Assembly (NCBI RefSeq): GCF_002155965.1
Contig: NZ_MUMH01000014.1
Span: 1 to 64,000, forward strand
Source: Allokutzneria sp. NRRL B-24872
Lineage (GTDB): Bacteria > Actinomycetota > Actinomycetes > Mycobacteriales > Pseudonocardiaceae
Reading direction: 5' to 3'
DNA: 64,000 nucleotides
Shown here: positions 1 through 8,169 of the stretch, piece after piece
How the letters are laid out: each line of letters starts with the position of its first letter
Position numbering within the stretch: position 1 is the first letter of the stretch
The notes under the pieces: model-generated
Database searches by the model: none
Told to the model about the DNA's origin: nothing
Seen by the model: the letters and a program-made list of their open reading frames with translations, nothing else
Position numbers and translations under genes: made by a program

Positions 1-52
1 CTTCAAGACCCCCAAACCCCCCTGTTGATCATCGTTAACCACTACAAACCCA
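1..52 (+). repeat. Dispersed intergenic repeat, copy A, cut by window edge
   Basis: The first 52 bases match the reverse complement of 20497-20550 over nearly their whole length. Shared blocks include CTTCAAGACC, GATCATCGT and AACCAC, and differences are scattered single bases. The match begins at base 1, so the repeat probably continues off the left edge. It lies immediately upstream of a broken regulator gene. No mobility gene or flanking target duplication is visible. Confidence 0.6.
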
Positions 53-60
53 CCACAGGA

Positions 61-471
61 TTCCTCAGCTGGAGGACGCGCGAGGACTCCTCGCGACGGC
101 CGAGGCCGACGATGATCCCGGCGGGCCAGTTCAGCACCTACTTCAACGGCGGCACGCTGGCGCTGCGAACCGCCAGTTGCTACATCGAGGCAGGCAAACC
201 CCGCCAAGCGGCAGCCCTCTACGCCGAAGTGCTCGCGGCGAACATGTTGTCGCGCCGCGACCAGGGCTACTTCCTCTCCAGGCTGGCCGCGGCCCTCGCA
301 CTGTCCGGCGAGCCAGACGAGGCGGCGGTCCGAGGGCTTGAGGCGGCCACGCTGGCCACGGCGACGGCCTCTCGGCGGACCACGCGTGAACTGGAACGCA
401 CCCTCCAGTCATTGCGGCCCTGGGGGAGCCGTCCCGGTCCGAGACAGCTACGGGAGGCGTTGCGGGGTTAG
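61..471 (+). pseudogene. Remnant of an XRE-type regulator with TPR C-terminus (frameshifted)
   Basis: The frame from about 130 to the stop encodes the tail of an actinobacterial helix-turn-helix/TPR regulator: FSTYFNGGTLALRTASCY, then repeats such as AGKPRQAAALYAEVLAANML, ending LRPWGSRPGPRQLREALRG. Upstream of about 130 the matching sequence is in another frame, starting at 66 (QLEDARGLLATAEADDDPGG). A frameshift near 130 therefore splits it. No DNA-binding domain is present; the gene is cut at about 60 by a dispersed repeat. The downstream frame stays open to base 1, so a longer gene entering from the left is possible but unlikely. The stop overlaps that of the convergent hydrolase by three bases. 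Confidence 0.55.
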
Positions 472-1289
472 GTGGCGGTCAGCCATTCGACGACCTTGTT
501 GATGACGAAGGCTTGCCACCGCTGGCTTTGCGGATCGAGGTACTCGGGGTCCTCGTGCACCGCGAAACCGTGTTGTGCTCCTTCGATCTCGACGAGTTCG
601 TGCTCCACGCGGAGTTGCCGGGCCGCCCAGCGCGACAATTCGACCGGTACGAAGGTGTCCTTCGTACCGTGCACGATCAGCGTTGGCGCAACGATGTCGC
701 CGAGCGCGTCGTTCGGCCTGATCCAGAAGACCTCGTTCAAGAACGCACGGCCGTGCTTGACAGTCGGCGAGTGCTCTAGGTAACCCAACTTTCGGAGACG
801 CTCCGCCTCTTCGTCTGCGAGTTGGTCGTTGTGCCAGTGCGGCTTCTGGTCGATATAGCGGTCCTTGTAGTTGAGCTGGGGATTGAGCAGCACGAGTCGC
901 GACAGGTCATCGGGACCACGTGCTGCGTAGTAAGCGGCCAGTCCGCCGCCGAAGCTGGTCCCGATCAAGCTGAGGGCCGGGGCGCCCCACAACGATCGAG
1001 TGTGCTCGAAGGCCGAGCGAATGTCGTTGAGGTGGGCCGACAGCGTGCGGTCTGCCTGGCTGCCGTCGCTCGCGCCGTGGCCTCGCAGGTCGAATCGCAA
1101 GCTGCCGACCCCTGACTCCGCCAGAGCGACGGCTAGCCTGGTGAAGAACCCGCCCTCATCACGAGTGACTCCGCCACCATGCACGAGAACTACCGCGCGC
1201 TCGACAGGGAGATCAGGCAGCACGAGTGTGCCCGCGAGGTGAAGTCCGTCGAGACCGCGAAATGTCGTCTCAGTGCTCTGAATCGTCAT
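468..1289 (-). CDS. Alpha/beta hydrolase, serine aminopeptidase S33-like
   Basis: A 273-residue cytoplasmic alpha/beta hydrolase. It has the oxyanion strand VVLVHGGG, the nucleophile elbow GTSFGG (Ser112), a probable acid Asp212 in HGTKDTFVP and a probable His241 in GAQHGF, the expected order for a complete triad. The RGHGAS segment (about 70-74) is typical of acyl-glycerol lipase or esterase relatives. The ATG at 1287-1289 was chosen over an upstream one because GGGAG lies about eight bases before it and the fold starts there. Substrate is unknown. It is transcribed away from the degraded HD gene, with an 11-bp inverted repeat in the gap. Confidence 0.85.
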   Translation of the reverse strand: MTIQSTETTFRGLDGLHLAGTLVLPDLPVERAVVLVHGGGVTRDEGGFFTRLAVALAESGVGSLRFDLRGHGASDGSQADRTLSAHLNDIRSAFEHTRSLWGAPALSLIGTSFGGGLAAYYAARGPDDLSRLVLLNPQLNYKDRYIDQKPHWHNDQLADEEAERLRKLGYLEHSPTVKHGRAFLNEVFWIRPNDALGDIVAPTLIVHGTKDTFVPVELSRWAARQLRVEHELVEIEGAQHGFAVHEDPEYLDPQSQRWQAFVINKVVEWLTAT

Positions 1290-1336
1290 GAGCAACTCCC
1301 GAACCAGGCATCGTGAGGACAACTTCATGCTGCCAG

Positions 1337-1387
1337 GCCGATGCTCCTAGGGTGCAAGATTGCCAGCGTTGACGCGGGAGCATCGGC
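1337..1387. promoter_or_regulatory. 11-bp inverted repeat in divergent promoter region
   Basis: Arms at 1337-1347 (GCCGATGCTCC) and 1377-1387 (GGAGCATCGGC) are perfect reverse complements separated by 29 bases. They lie between the leftward hydrolase start (1289) and the rightward HD-domain remnant (1426). Spacing and position suit an operator or a DNA-loop site; a transcript hairpin is the alternative. No regulator gene is adjacent to assign it to. Confidence 0.4.
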
Positions 1388-1425
1388 ACCGATCAAGCTC
1401 GCTGACCGTTAGAAGGGACGTTCAC

Positions 1426-1696
1426 GTGGCCAGTGGTACCGGCACTGAGACCAGCCCGCTCGACGACGGAGGTGCCGAGGAGATCGCGTCGTTCGCGTTC
1501 GAGCTGGGCGTGTTGAAGAAGATGCGGCGCTGACGATCTCGACGCTGAGCTGGTGCGATCGGTAGCTCAGGAGCAGTTCGCGGTTTTGACCATGCAGGGC
1601 TTGGAGCCGGACGCGATCACTGAAACCGTGTTCGCGCGGGGCGTGCATGCGGCGAGCCGATTCGCCTGGTCCTACAGCTTCCCGATCCCTGACTAG
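1426..1696 (+). pseudogene. Degraded HD-domain hydrolase gene (two disconnected fragments)
   Basis: A GTG at 1426 with AAGGGA upstream opens a 35-codon frame ending at 1533. It encodes AEEIASFAFELGVLKKMRR, which resembles the N-terminus of HD-domain nucleotide hydrolases, then stops where the family continues with the HD metal site. A second frame closes at 1694-1696 and encodes SRFAWSYSFPIPD at its end, with no convincing start. The simplest reading is an internal deletion plus frameshift. The second fragment could instead be the tail of another lost gene; I do not recognise it. The intact YdcF gene begins nine bases downstream. Confidence 0.45.
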
Positions 1697-1705
1697 GAGC
1701 GCGCG

Positions 1706-2368
1706 ATGGGGGAGCGGTTGCCCGCCGAGGTGTTGGCCGACGTTCAGGTGTTGTGGGACTACAACCACATGGGCCACGAGCTGCGCCCGTGCGATGTCGG
1801 GATCGGCCTCGGCAGCCATGACCTCGGTGTCGCCACGCAAGCCGCGGAGCTGTTCCACGCGGGCTACTTCCCGCTGATCGTCTTCAGCGGTGCGAACGCT
1901 CCGACCACGATCGACCGGTTCCCGCGCGGGGAGGCTGTCCACTATCGCGAGCACGCTCGTTCCCTTGGCGTGCCTAACGATGCGGTGTTGGTGGAGCCCG
2001 AGGCGAAGCACACTGGCGCGAACATTGAGCTGTCCCGCGCTCTGCTGGAGTCGCGGGGGATTGCGGTGCGGTCGGTCATGTTGATCTCGCGCCCGTACCA
2101 ACAGCGCCGCGCGTACGCCGCCTGCCGGAAGGTGTGGCCCGAGGTCGAAGTGATCTGCGTTTCGCAGGATGTCGGCTTGGTGGACTACCTGGCCGGGATC
2201 GGCGACGACGCCCGGGTCATCAACACCATCGTTGCCGACACCCAGCGCATCAAGGTCTACGGCGACCAAGGCCACGCGATCCCGCAGGAGATGCCCTCCG
2301 AGGTCTGGTCCGCCTGCGAACGCCTGGTCCAGACCGGATACGACAAGCGCGTCATCCCCAACGTCTAG
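1706..2368 (+). CDS. YdcF/SanA-family (DUF218) protein
   Basis: A 220-residue soluble protein with the DUF218/YdcF fold. A Rossmann-like start carries GLGSHDLGV, then FSGAN, the acidic segment EAKHTGANIELS where the family keeps a conserved E..(S/T).N pattern, and MLISRPYQQRRAYAACRK. Members of this family bind nucleotides or act on envelope precursors, but no single reaction is established. This one has no membrane segment and is probably cytoplasmic. ATG 1706 is preceded by GGAG at six bases. Its stop overlaps the end of the convergent phosphotransferase by four bases. The broken upstream gene was probably once co-transcribed. Confidence 0.8.
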   Translation: MGERLPAEVLADVQVLWDYNHMGHELRPCDVGIGLGSHDLGVATQAAELFHAGYFPLIVFSGANAPTTIDRFPRGEAVHYREHARSLGVPNDAVLVEPEAKHTGANIELSRALLESRGIAVRSVMLISRPYQQRRAYAACRKVWPEVEVICVSQDVGLVDYLAGIGDDARVINTIVADTQRIKVYGDQGHAIPQEMPSEVWSACERLVQTGYDKRVIPNV

Positions 2369-3279
2369 CCTGTCGCGGCGTCGAGCTGGCGCAGTGCGGC
2401 GCTGAGGAACGCGTCCCGTCGTTGCCCGAGAAGGTCGGCGTTGAGGTCTGTCCGGCCCTGGTCGTGGAGCGCCGGAACGCAGAAAGCCATGTCGGCCAAG
2501 GAGACCAACGCGGCGACGACGTCCCAGTAGGCGACCTGCTCCGCTCGGCGGCCAGCAGCGCGTTCCCAGCCCGCCAGCACCTGGTCGGCGGCGGGGAGCC
2601 CGAACATCAGGGTCGCGTCGAAGCGCGCCCCGCCGAGGTCGACCCCGGGCGATCCGGCCCCGGCGCAGTCCCAGTCGACCAAGCCGGTGCAGCGGTCGCC
2701 GGACCACAGCGTGTTCCCGAACCACAGGTCACCGTGCACGAAGACGGTCGGGCCGCCGGGCACGGGAAGCTGCCGCAGGCGTTCTTCCGCAGCCGCCAGC
2801 AGCGCGGTGGTGCCCCTCTCCCGGCGTTGAGCCGCGAAGTCCACGTCCGCGATCGAGCGGGTCCGCAGCGGCAGAGAAGCCTGAGGCGCCAACGGGATCG
2901 CCTGCAACGCGGCCGCGGCGGCCCCCAAGCTTTGCAACCGCTCGGTGGTGGCAACCGTGGGGATGCGACTGTGCCCGGGCAGGACGGTGGTCAGCACCGC
3001 CAAGAAGCCGGTCGCGGAACCGTCGAGATCCGACGCGATCAGCTCGGCCGCGGGCACTTGGTGGTCGCCGACGACTCGCAGCGCCGCGACCTCGGTGGCG
3101 AACCGCCGGCGGTGGTCGGGATCAGCGGGGTTCCCGAGCCGCAGCACGGCCGACTCGACGCCGAAGGTCAACAACCACGGATTGCCTCCCTGCCGCAAGC
3201 CGGTAGCTGTGGCCACTGAGGCGCCGCCCACCGCGTCGCTCACCCAGCGCCGGACCTTCTCGGACAGCTCGTGCACCAC
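2365..3279 (-). CDS. Aminoglycoside phosphotransferase (APH)-family kinase
   Basis: A kinase-fold protein of about 304 residues. The Brenner-type catalytic loop VFVHGDLWFGNTLW and the metal-binding segment LVDWDCAGAGSPGVDLG are both intact, so phosphotransfer activity is plausible. The substrate cannot be read from sequence; the family includes antibiotic, choline, homoserine and sugar kinases. An upstream frame exists to 3381, but AGGGGG lies six to seven bases before the GTG at 3277-3279, and the proline-rich upstream residues look untranslated. It follows DUF2203 on the same strand with a 61-base gap, so the two may be co-transcribed. Confidence 0.8.
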   Translation of the reverse strand: MVHELSEKVRRWVSDAVGGASVATATGLRQGGNPWLLTFGVESAVLRLGNPADPDHRRRFATEVAALRVVGDHQVPAAELIASDLDGSATGFLAVLTTVLPGHSRIPTVATTERLQSLGAAAAALQAIPLAPQASLPLRTRSIADVDFAAQRRERGTTALLAAAEERLRQLPVPGGPTVFVHGDLWFGNTLWSGDRCTGLVDWDCAGAGSPGVDLGGARFDATLMFGLPAADQVLAGWERAAGRRAEQVAYWDVVAALVSLADMAFCVPALHDQGRTDLNADLLGQRRDAFLSAALRQLDAATG

Positions 3280-3340
3280 GATCACACCCCCTGAACATCG
3301 AGCGGCCACGATGGCACAAGGCGCCCCTGTCCCCAAGCGG

Positions 3341-3703
3341 TCAGGGAAGGGGACGGCGGGCGGCGAAGCTGAGGTCGGCACGGTGGTACCAGCCGAGCTC
3401 GGCCTCGCCTTCGAGCCAGCACAGCTGCACGGGCACGCCGTCGAGCTCGGCGGGGAAGTCGACCAGCAGCGGCGCGAAGCCCTTCAGCTCGGCGCCGGTC
3501 CCCTGAACGTGGGTCATCAACTCGTCGAGCCTCGCCTGCGCCGCCTTGAACTCCGGCAGACCGCCGAGCCGCACGCAGCGCCCGCCCTCGGCGACCGCGC
3601 CTGCGAGTTCGGCGGCGTCGGCGCGCACGGCGACGATCTCGCGCAACACGGGCAGAAGCCTCCGCAGCTCCGCACGTGCCTCGTCAAGCGTGAAGAGTGC
3701 CAT
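3341..3703 (-). CDS. DUF2203 domain protein
   Basis: A 120-residue protein matching DUF2203. It begins MALFTLDEARAELRRLLPVL, continues with a helical hairpin, then GVPVQLCWLEGEAELGWYH, the family's conserved C-terminal core. The function of DUF2203 is unknown; it is usually a short single-domain cytoplasmic protein. The ATG at 3701-3703 fits the family N-terminus; a longer in-frame extension to 3904 is arginine-rich and overlaps the divergent protease-like gene, so it was rejected. The divergent start at 3784 leaves about 80 bases for both promoters. Confidence 0.8.
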   Translation of the reverse strand: MALFTLDEARAELRRLLPVLREIVAVRADAAELAGAVAEGGRCVRLGGLPEFKAAQARLDELMTHVQGTGAELKGFAPLLVDFPAELDGVPVQLCWLEGEAELGWYHRADLSFAARRPLP

Positions 3704-3783
3704 GCGGCGAGCATGCCATCCCCGACGATCTTCGCCATACTCTGCGGGCCGATGTTCACGCCACCCGAAGGGAAACCGCCATC

Positions 3784-4530
3784 GTGCGCCGAAAGCCCCT
3801 CGCAATAGCAACACTTTCCTTGACAGCACTGTTGCCAGCCGTTCCGGCGAACGCCATCGCCGGTGGGAGCGCGGCGAAGTCGGGGGAATTCCCTTCCGCC
3901 GCATACGTTCAGGAGGGCCCCGACCTCGCGTGCGGCGCGATCCTCATCGGTGAGCAGCACGTGCTCACGGTCGCCAGCTGCGTGCGCCAACCCGACCCCG
4001 CGACGCTGAAAGTGGTGCTGGGCGGGCATTCCCTGCGCGTCCCGGCGTCGGGACAGCGCACGGTCGCCGTGGAGAAGGTCACCGTGCACCCGGCCTACGA
4101 CGTCGCCAACCTGACGAACAACCTCGCGGTCCTTCGGTTGGCCGAAAAGGTCGCGCCCACCAAGCGCATCCGCCCCGCCGAGCTCAGCCGCGAGCAGGCG
4201 AGCGGCGACGTGGTCCTCGCCGGGTGGGGGTTCAACGCCAAGAACGAGCCGCAGAACTCGCTGCGCAAGGTCACGCAGAAGCCGGTGCCGCACGCCACGT
4301 GCGCCGCGAACTACAAGGACGTCCTCCCGGTCGGCGATGGCGCGCTGTGCGTCGGCGGCGGCGAGGGCACGGGCGGTTGCGTCCTCGACCAGGGCGGCCC
4401 GATGTACGCCAAGGGGAAGCTCGTCGGCGTGATCTCGTGGGGTGCTGGGCCGTGCGGCCAGAAGCGCTACCCGACCGTCGGAAGCAGTGTTGCTCACTAC
4501 GCGGACTGGATCACCTCGCAGCTGTCGTAG
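3784..4530 (+). CDS. Secreted trypsin-fold pseudoprotease (S1 family, triad lost)
   Basis: A 248-residue secreted protein with an N-terminal signal peptide (MRRKPLAIATLSLTALLPAV, cleavage near PANA) followed by IAGG, the chymotrypsin-family neo-N-terminus. The fold is recognisable from VLTVASC, NNLAVLRL, LAGWG and GPMYAKGKLVGVISWG. All three catalytic positions differ: Ser65 replaces His in the TAAHC box, Asn113 replaces Asp in the NDIALL box, and Gln203 replaces Ser in GDSGGP. The surrounding scaffold and cysteines are kept, which argues against decay. It is probably a binding protein or a decoy. GTG 3784 has AAGGGA upstream. It precedes cobL by nine bases but is unrelated in function. Confidence 0.85.
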   Translation: MRRKPLAIATLSLTALLPAVPANAIAGGSAAKSGEFPSAAYVQEGPDLACGAILIGEQHVLTVASCVRQPDPATLKVVLGGHSLRVPASGQRTVAVEKVTVHPAYDVANLTNNLAVLRLAEKVAPTKRIRPAELSREQASGDVVLAGWGFNAKNEPQNSLRKVTQKPVPHATCAANYKDVLPVGDGALCVGGGEGTGGCVLDQGGPMYAKGKLVGVISWGAGPCGQKRYPTVGSSVAHYADWITSQLS

Positions 4531-4539
4531 GGTCAGCGC

Positions 4540-5730
4540 GTGGACGCTGACCAGATCGCGGTCGTCGGGATCGGGGCCGACGGCTGGGACGGACTTCCGG
4601 AGAGCGCGCGCCGCCTCGTGCTGGCCGCGGACGTGCTCTTCGGGAGCTCGCGGCAACTCGCCCTCGTGCCCGGCGGCGCCGAGCGGGTCAGCTGGCCGTC
4701 ACCGCTGCTGCCCGCGCTGCCGGGCCTGCTCGAAGCCCATCGCGGCAAGGCGATCTGCGTGCTGGCCAGCGGTGACCCGATGTTCTTCGGCATCGGCTCG
4801 ACCCTGGCGCGGCTCGTCGGAGCGCACCGCCTGCACGTCGTGCCGCACCCGTCGTCGATCTCCCTCGCCTGCGCCCGCCTCGGCTGGCCGCTCGACGAGG
4901 TGCAGGTCGTCTCCGCGGTGGGCCGCCCCGCGAACGCCGTCTTGCACCCCGGCCGCCGACTGATGGTGTTGAGCGCGGACGGCAACACGCCCGCCGAGGT
5001 CGCGAAGGTGTTGACGGAGCGCGGATTCGGCGCCAGCGCGCTGACCGTGCTCGAACACCTCGGCGGCCCCGACGAACGCATGATCAGCTCGACAGCGGCG
5101 GAGTGGCGCGAGAAGTGCGCCGCGCTCAACGTGATCGCCGTGGAGTGCGTCGGGCCGAAGCTCTCCGCAGTGCCGGGCCTGCCCGACGACGCCTTCGACC
5201 ACGACGGTCAGCTCACGAAGCGCGAGGTCCGCGCGGTGACCATGGCCATGCTCGCGCCGGTGCCGGGGGAGCTGTTGTGGGACATCGGCGCAGGAGCGGG
5301 CAGCATCGCGATCGAGTGGTCACGCGCGCATCCGAGCTGCCGAGCCATCGCCGTCGAGAAGCACCCCGAGCGCGCCGCTCGCGTCACGGCCAACGCGGAA
5401 AAGCTTGGCGTGCCGTCGATTCGCGTGCTGCTCGGCGAAGTTCCCGAAGCGCTGCCGGACGAACAGCCCGACGCGGTGTTCATCGGCGGCGGCGTCACCG
5501 TGCCCGGCGTTGTCGAACGCTGCTATGACGAACTCAAGCCGGGCGGGCGATTGGTGGCCAACGCGGTCACCGTCGAGTCGGAAGCGGTTCTCGCGCGCTG
5601 GCACGCCGAACTCGGCGGAGAACTGGTGCGCCTGGCAGTGAGCAGAGGCGCGCCCGTCGGTGGGTTCACCGGCTGGCGAGCGATGATGCCCGTGACGATC
5701 TGGGTTGCTACCAAAGGAGATTTGCCGTGA
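4540..5730 (+). CDS. cobL: Precorrin-6Y C5,15-methyltransferase (decarboxylating)
   Basis: A 396-residue fusion of CbiE (about 1-200) and CbiT (about 205-396), as in aerobic-pathway CobL. It methylates precorrin-6B at C5 and C15 and removes the ring-C acetate carboxyl using S-adenosylmethionine. The CbiE half shows IAVVGIGADGWDGL and LASGDPMFFGIGSTL, the tetrapyrrole methylase signature. The CbiT half shows the SAM-binding LLWDIGAGAGSIAIEW and the DAVFIGGG strand. GTG at 4540 follows the pseudoprotease stop closely. The stop overlaps the cobM start by four bases, so cobL and cobM are translationally coupled. Confidence 0.95.
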   Translation: MDADQIAVVGIGADGWDGLPESARRLVLAADVLFGSSRQLALVPGGAERVSWPSPLLPALPGLLEAHRGKAICVLASGDPMFFGIGSTLARLVGAHRLHVVPHPSSISLACARLGWPLDEVQVVSAVGRPANAVLHPGRRLMVLSADGNTPAEVAKVLTERGFGASALTVLEHLGGPDERMISSTAAEWREKCAALNVIAVECVGPKLSAVPGLPDDAFDHDGQLTKREVRAVTMAMLAPVPGELLWDIGAGAGSIAIEWSRAHPSCRAIAVEKHPERAARVTANAEKLGVPSIRVLLGEVPEALPDEQPDAVFIGGGVTVPGVVERCYDELKPGGRLVANAVTVESEAVLARWHAELGGELVRLAVSRGAPVGGFTGWRAMMPVTIWVATKGDLP

Positions 5731-6470
5731 CCGTGTACTTCGTCGGAGCCGGGCCCGGTGCGGCCGACCTGATCACGGTGCGCGGTCAGCGAGTCATCCA
5801 GTCCGCGCCCGTGTGCCTGTACGCGGGCGCGTTCGTGCCGGACGAACTGCTCGAACTGTGCCCGGAGGACGCTCGCGTGATCGACACCGCGAAGCTCAAC
5901 CTGGACGAGATCCTGGCCGAACTCGTTGCGGCGCACGGAGAAGGCAAGGACGTGGCGCGGCTGCACTCCGGTGACCCGTCGCTGTTCAGCGCCATGGCCG
6001 AGCAGATGCGCCGCCTGGACGACGCCGGTGTGCCGTACGAGGTGGTGCCCGGCGTCCCGGCCTACGCAGCGGCAGCGGCGAGCCTGAAGCGCGAGTTCAC
6101 CGTGCCTGGCGTCGGCCAAACCGTTGTGCTGACCCGAACTTCCGCGCGGTCCACGCCGATGCCGGAGGGGGAGGACCTGACGTCGTTGGGTCGCAGCCGC
6201 TCGACGATGGTGATTCACCTTGCGGTGCAACGGATCGACGAGGTGGTGGCCGAACTCGTGCCGAACTACGGCGCGGACTGCCCGGTCGCGGTCGTGGCGT
6301 GGGCGAGCCGGGAGAACGAGGTCGTCCTGCGCGGAACCCTCGCCGACATCGCCGCCCAGGTGCACACCGCAGGCATCCGCACGACGGCGGTCATCGTGGT
6401 CGGCAAGGTGCTCACCGCGAGCGGATTCCTCGACAGCCACCTCTACTCCGCCGCGCGCTGCCGCACCTGA
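5727..6470 (+). CDS. cobM: Precorrin-4 C11-methyltransferase
   Basis: A 247-residue tetrapyrrole methylase. It starts TVYFVGAGPGAADLITVRG, has the RLHSGDPSLFSAMAEQ loop and VPGVPAYAAAAA, all characteristic of CobM/CbiF, which methylates precorrin-4 at C11 in the corrin pathway. Length matches the family (about 250). GTG 5727 overlaps the cobL stop. It ends two bases before the stop of a convergent monooxygenase gene, so this end of the cobalamin block is separated from cbiD by an unrelated pair. Confidence 0.94.
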   Translation: MTVYFVGAGPGAADLITVRGQRVIQSAPVCLYAGAFVPDELLELCPEDARVIDTAKLNLDEILAELVAAHGEGKDVARLHSGDPSLFSAMAEQMRRLDDAGVPYEVVPGVPAYAAAAASLKREFTVPGVGQTVVLTRTSARSTPMPEGEDLTSLGRSRSTMVIHLAVQRIDEVVAELVPNYGADCPVAVVAWASRENEVVLRGTLADIAAQVHTAGIRTTAVIVVGKVLTASGFLDSHLYSAARCRT

Positions 6471-6472
6471 CC

Positions 6473-7609
6473 TCAGAGCTTGCCGACGAGCGCTGTCGCC
6501 ACGGCACGGTCGACGAGCGGCAGCCGCGCCAGCTTCAGCGCCACCCGGCGCGCCCACAAGCGTGCTCGCGAATCTGGCAGGAACCACCGCGTCCCGCTGC
6601 GGGCGACGCGCTGCTTCTCCTCGACGACCGGGCGCCACCGGCGTTCGTAGCTCGCCAGCGCTTCGGCGATCGTCGGCCTGGTCAGCAGTTCGTCAGCGAG
6701 CAGCCCAGCTCCCGCCAGCCCGAGCGAGGCGCCCTGCCCGGCGAGCAGCGACACCGCGTGGCAGGCGTCGCCGATGAGCACAACCCGCCCCGAACTCCAT
6801 TGGGGCGCAACGATTTGCGCGACCTGGTCGTAGTAGATCTCCTCGGGCGCCTTCGCGAGCGCGCGGGGCACCATCCACCCCATCGAGCCGTACACCTCGC
6901 GCACGGCGGACGTGGGGTTGTCCGGCAGAACGGGATCGGCGGCGCGGTGCACGGTGAACGCGGCGACCCGCCCGTCGCGCAGCGCGTACAGGCCCATCTG
7001 CCGGTCGACGGTGTCGGTGAGGCAGAACCCGTTGGTCACCTCGGCCCGGACGTCGGGGTCGTCGAAGGTGAAGGCCGCCGTGTGGAAACCGAGGTAGCGC
7101 AGGAACTCCCGCTCCTCACCGAAGATCATTTCGCGGACCGAGGAGTGGATGCCGTCAGCGCCGACGAGCAGGTCCGCCGCCATCGAGGTGCCGTCGGAGA
7201 GCGTGACGGTGACGCCGTCCGCGCGGTTGTCCACTCCCGTGACCGTCGTCGCGAAGCGCACGTCCACGCGGAGCGCTTCGCGCAGCGCAAGCTCTAGGTC
7301 CGGCCGCATGATGCTGATCAGTCCGCCGTTGATCGCCTTGGCGAACCGCGTGAACCCGAGCGACGCGCGCACGCGTCCGTCCTCGTCGACGTAGCTCGCC
7401 CTGGGGATGCGGTAGCCCAGTTCGCGCAATCGGGGCAGCAACCCCATCCGCTCCGCTTCCGCGTACCCCGGGCCGAAGAAGTCGATCATGTAGCCCTGTG
7501 CGCGAGGCCCCGACGCGCGCTCCAGGACCACGACGTCCTCGCCGCTCGCGCTCAGCCGCACCGCGAGCGCCAGCCCGGCGATCCCCGCTCCGCAGATCAC
7601 GACCCTCAT
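6473..7609 (-). CDS. FAD-dependent aromatic-type monooxygenase
   Basis: A 378-residue class A flavoprotein monooxygenase of the PHBH/TetX group. It has the N-terminal dinucleotide motif GAGIAGLALA, the DG motif LLVGADGIHSSVR, and the FAD-ribose motif LIGDACHAVSLLAGQGASLG. These enzymes hydroxylate aromatic or polyketide substrates with NAD(P)H and O2; the substrate here is unknown, and inactivation of an antibiotic is one possibility. The start codon overlaps the stop of the upstream TetR gene (ATGA), so the two are one operon, probably derepressed by a TetR ligand. The pair interrupts the cobalamin genes. Confidence 0.88.
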   Translation of the reverse strand: MRVVICGAGIAGLALAVRLSASGEDVVVLERASGPRAQGYMIDFFGPGYAEAERMGLLPRLRELGYRIPRASYVDEDGRVRASLGFTRFAKAINGGLISIMRPDLELALREALRVDVRFATTVTGVDNRADGVTVTLSDGTSMAADLLVGADGIHSSVREMIFGEEREFLRYLGFHTAAFTFDDPDVRAEVTNGFCLTDTVDRQMGLYALRDGRVAAFTVHRAADPVLPDNPTSAVREVYGSMGWMVPRALAKAPEEIYYDQVAQIVAPQWSSGRVVLIGDACHAVSLLAGQGASLGLAGAGLLADELLTRPTIAEALASYERRWRPVVEEKQRVARSGTRWFLPDSRARLWARRVALKLARLPLVDRAVATALVGKL

Positions 7610-8157
7610 GACCGCACCGCCACGATCCGGCGCAGCACAGCCGTCATGGCCGCGGGCTCGGGTAGCAGAGCGCGATGCAGCAGCAGCCCGTCCACCGTCG
7701 ACGCGAGCACCGCGGCCGTCGCTTCCGGTGCCTCCACGCCGAGTTCTGCGAAGCGCGCGCTCAGGCCCGCCCGGAAGTCGGCGAGCACCGCGGCCACGGC
7801 GCTGCGCAGCTCAGCGTCTCGCGTCGTCGCGAGAAATGTCTCGCTGACCAGCAAAGACATCGGATCGATCCCGGAGTGCTCCGACATCGTCGCCGTCAGG
7901 TGCTCGACCACGTCCTCCGGGGTCTGCGCCTGCTCAAGCAGCGCGCCGAGGCCGTCGACCATCCGCCTGAGCGCGCCGACCGCGGCCTCGGTCAGCAGGG
8001 CTTGGAGCGAGGAGAAGTGGTAGTGCACCAACCCCGGCGTCACCCCGGCCCGCTCGGCGAGCACCCGCGTGCTGACCCCGCTCCAGCCCAGCTCGACGAT
8101 CAGCTCCGCCGCCGCCTCGGTCAGCCGTTCCCGCACCTCGTGGCCACGCGTCCGCAT
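7606..8157 (-). CDS. TetR-family repressor of the adjacent monooxygenase
   Basis: A 183-residue TetR protein. The N-terminal helix-turn-helix reads AAELIVELGWSGVSTRVLAE through GLVHYHFSSLQALL, and a helical ligand domain follows. The ATG at 8155-8157 is chosen because AAAGGGAG lies about five bases upstream; a longer frame to 8205 would run through the operator. It is first in a two-gene operon with the FAD monooxygenase and probably binds the repeats at 8170-8199 to repress itself and the enzyme. Confidence 0.87.
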   Translation of the reverse strand: MRTRGHEVRERLTEAAAELIVELGWSGVSTRVLAERAGVTPGLVHYHFSSLQALLTEAAVGALRRMVDGLGALLEQAQTPEDVVEHLTATMSEHSGIDPMSLLVSETFLATTRDAELRSAVAAVLADFRAGLSARFAELGVEAPEATAAVLASTVDGLLLHRALLPEPAAMTAVLRRIVAVRS

Positions 8158-8169
8158 CGCGCTCCCTTT

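Noticed and set aside
1409-2725. A 438-codon minus-strand frame over the YdcF gene
   Set aside because: Arg-rich shadow; the plus-strand YdcF gene has a ribosome site and family motifs.
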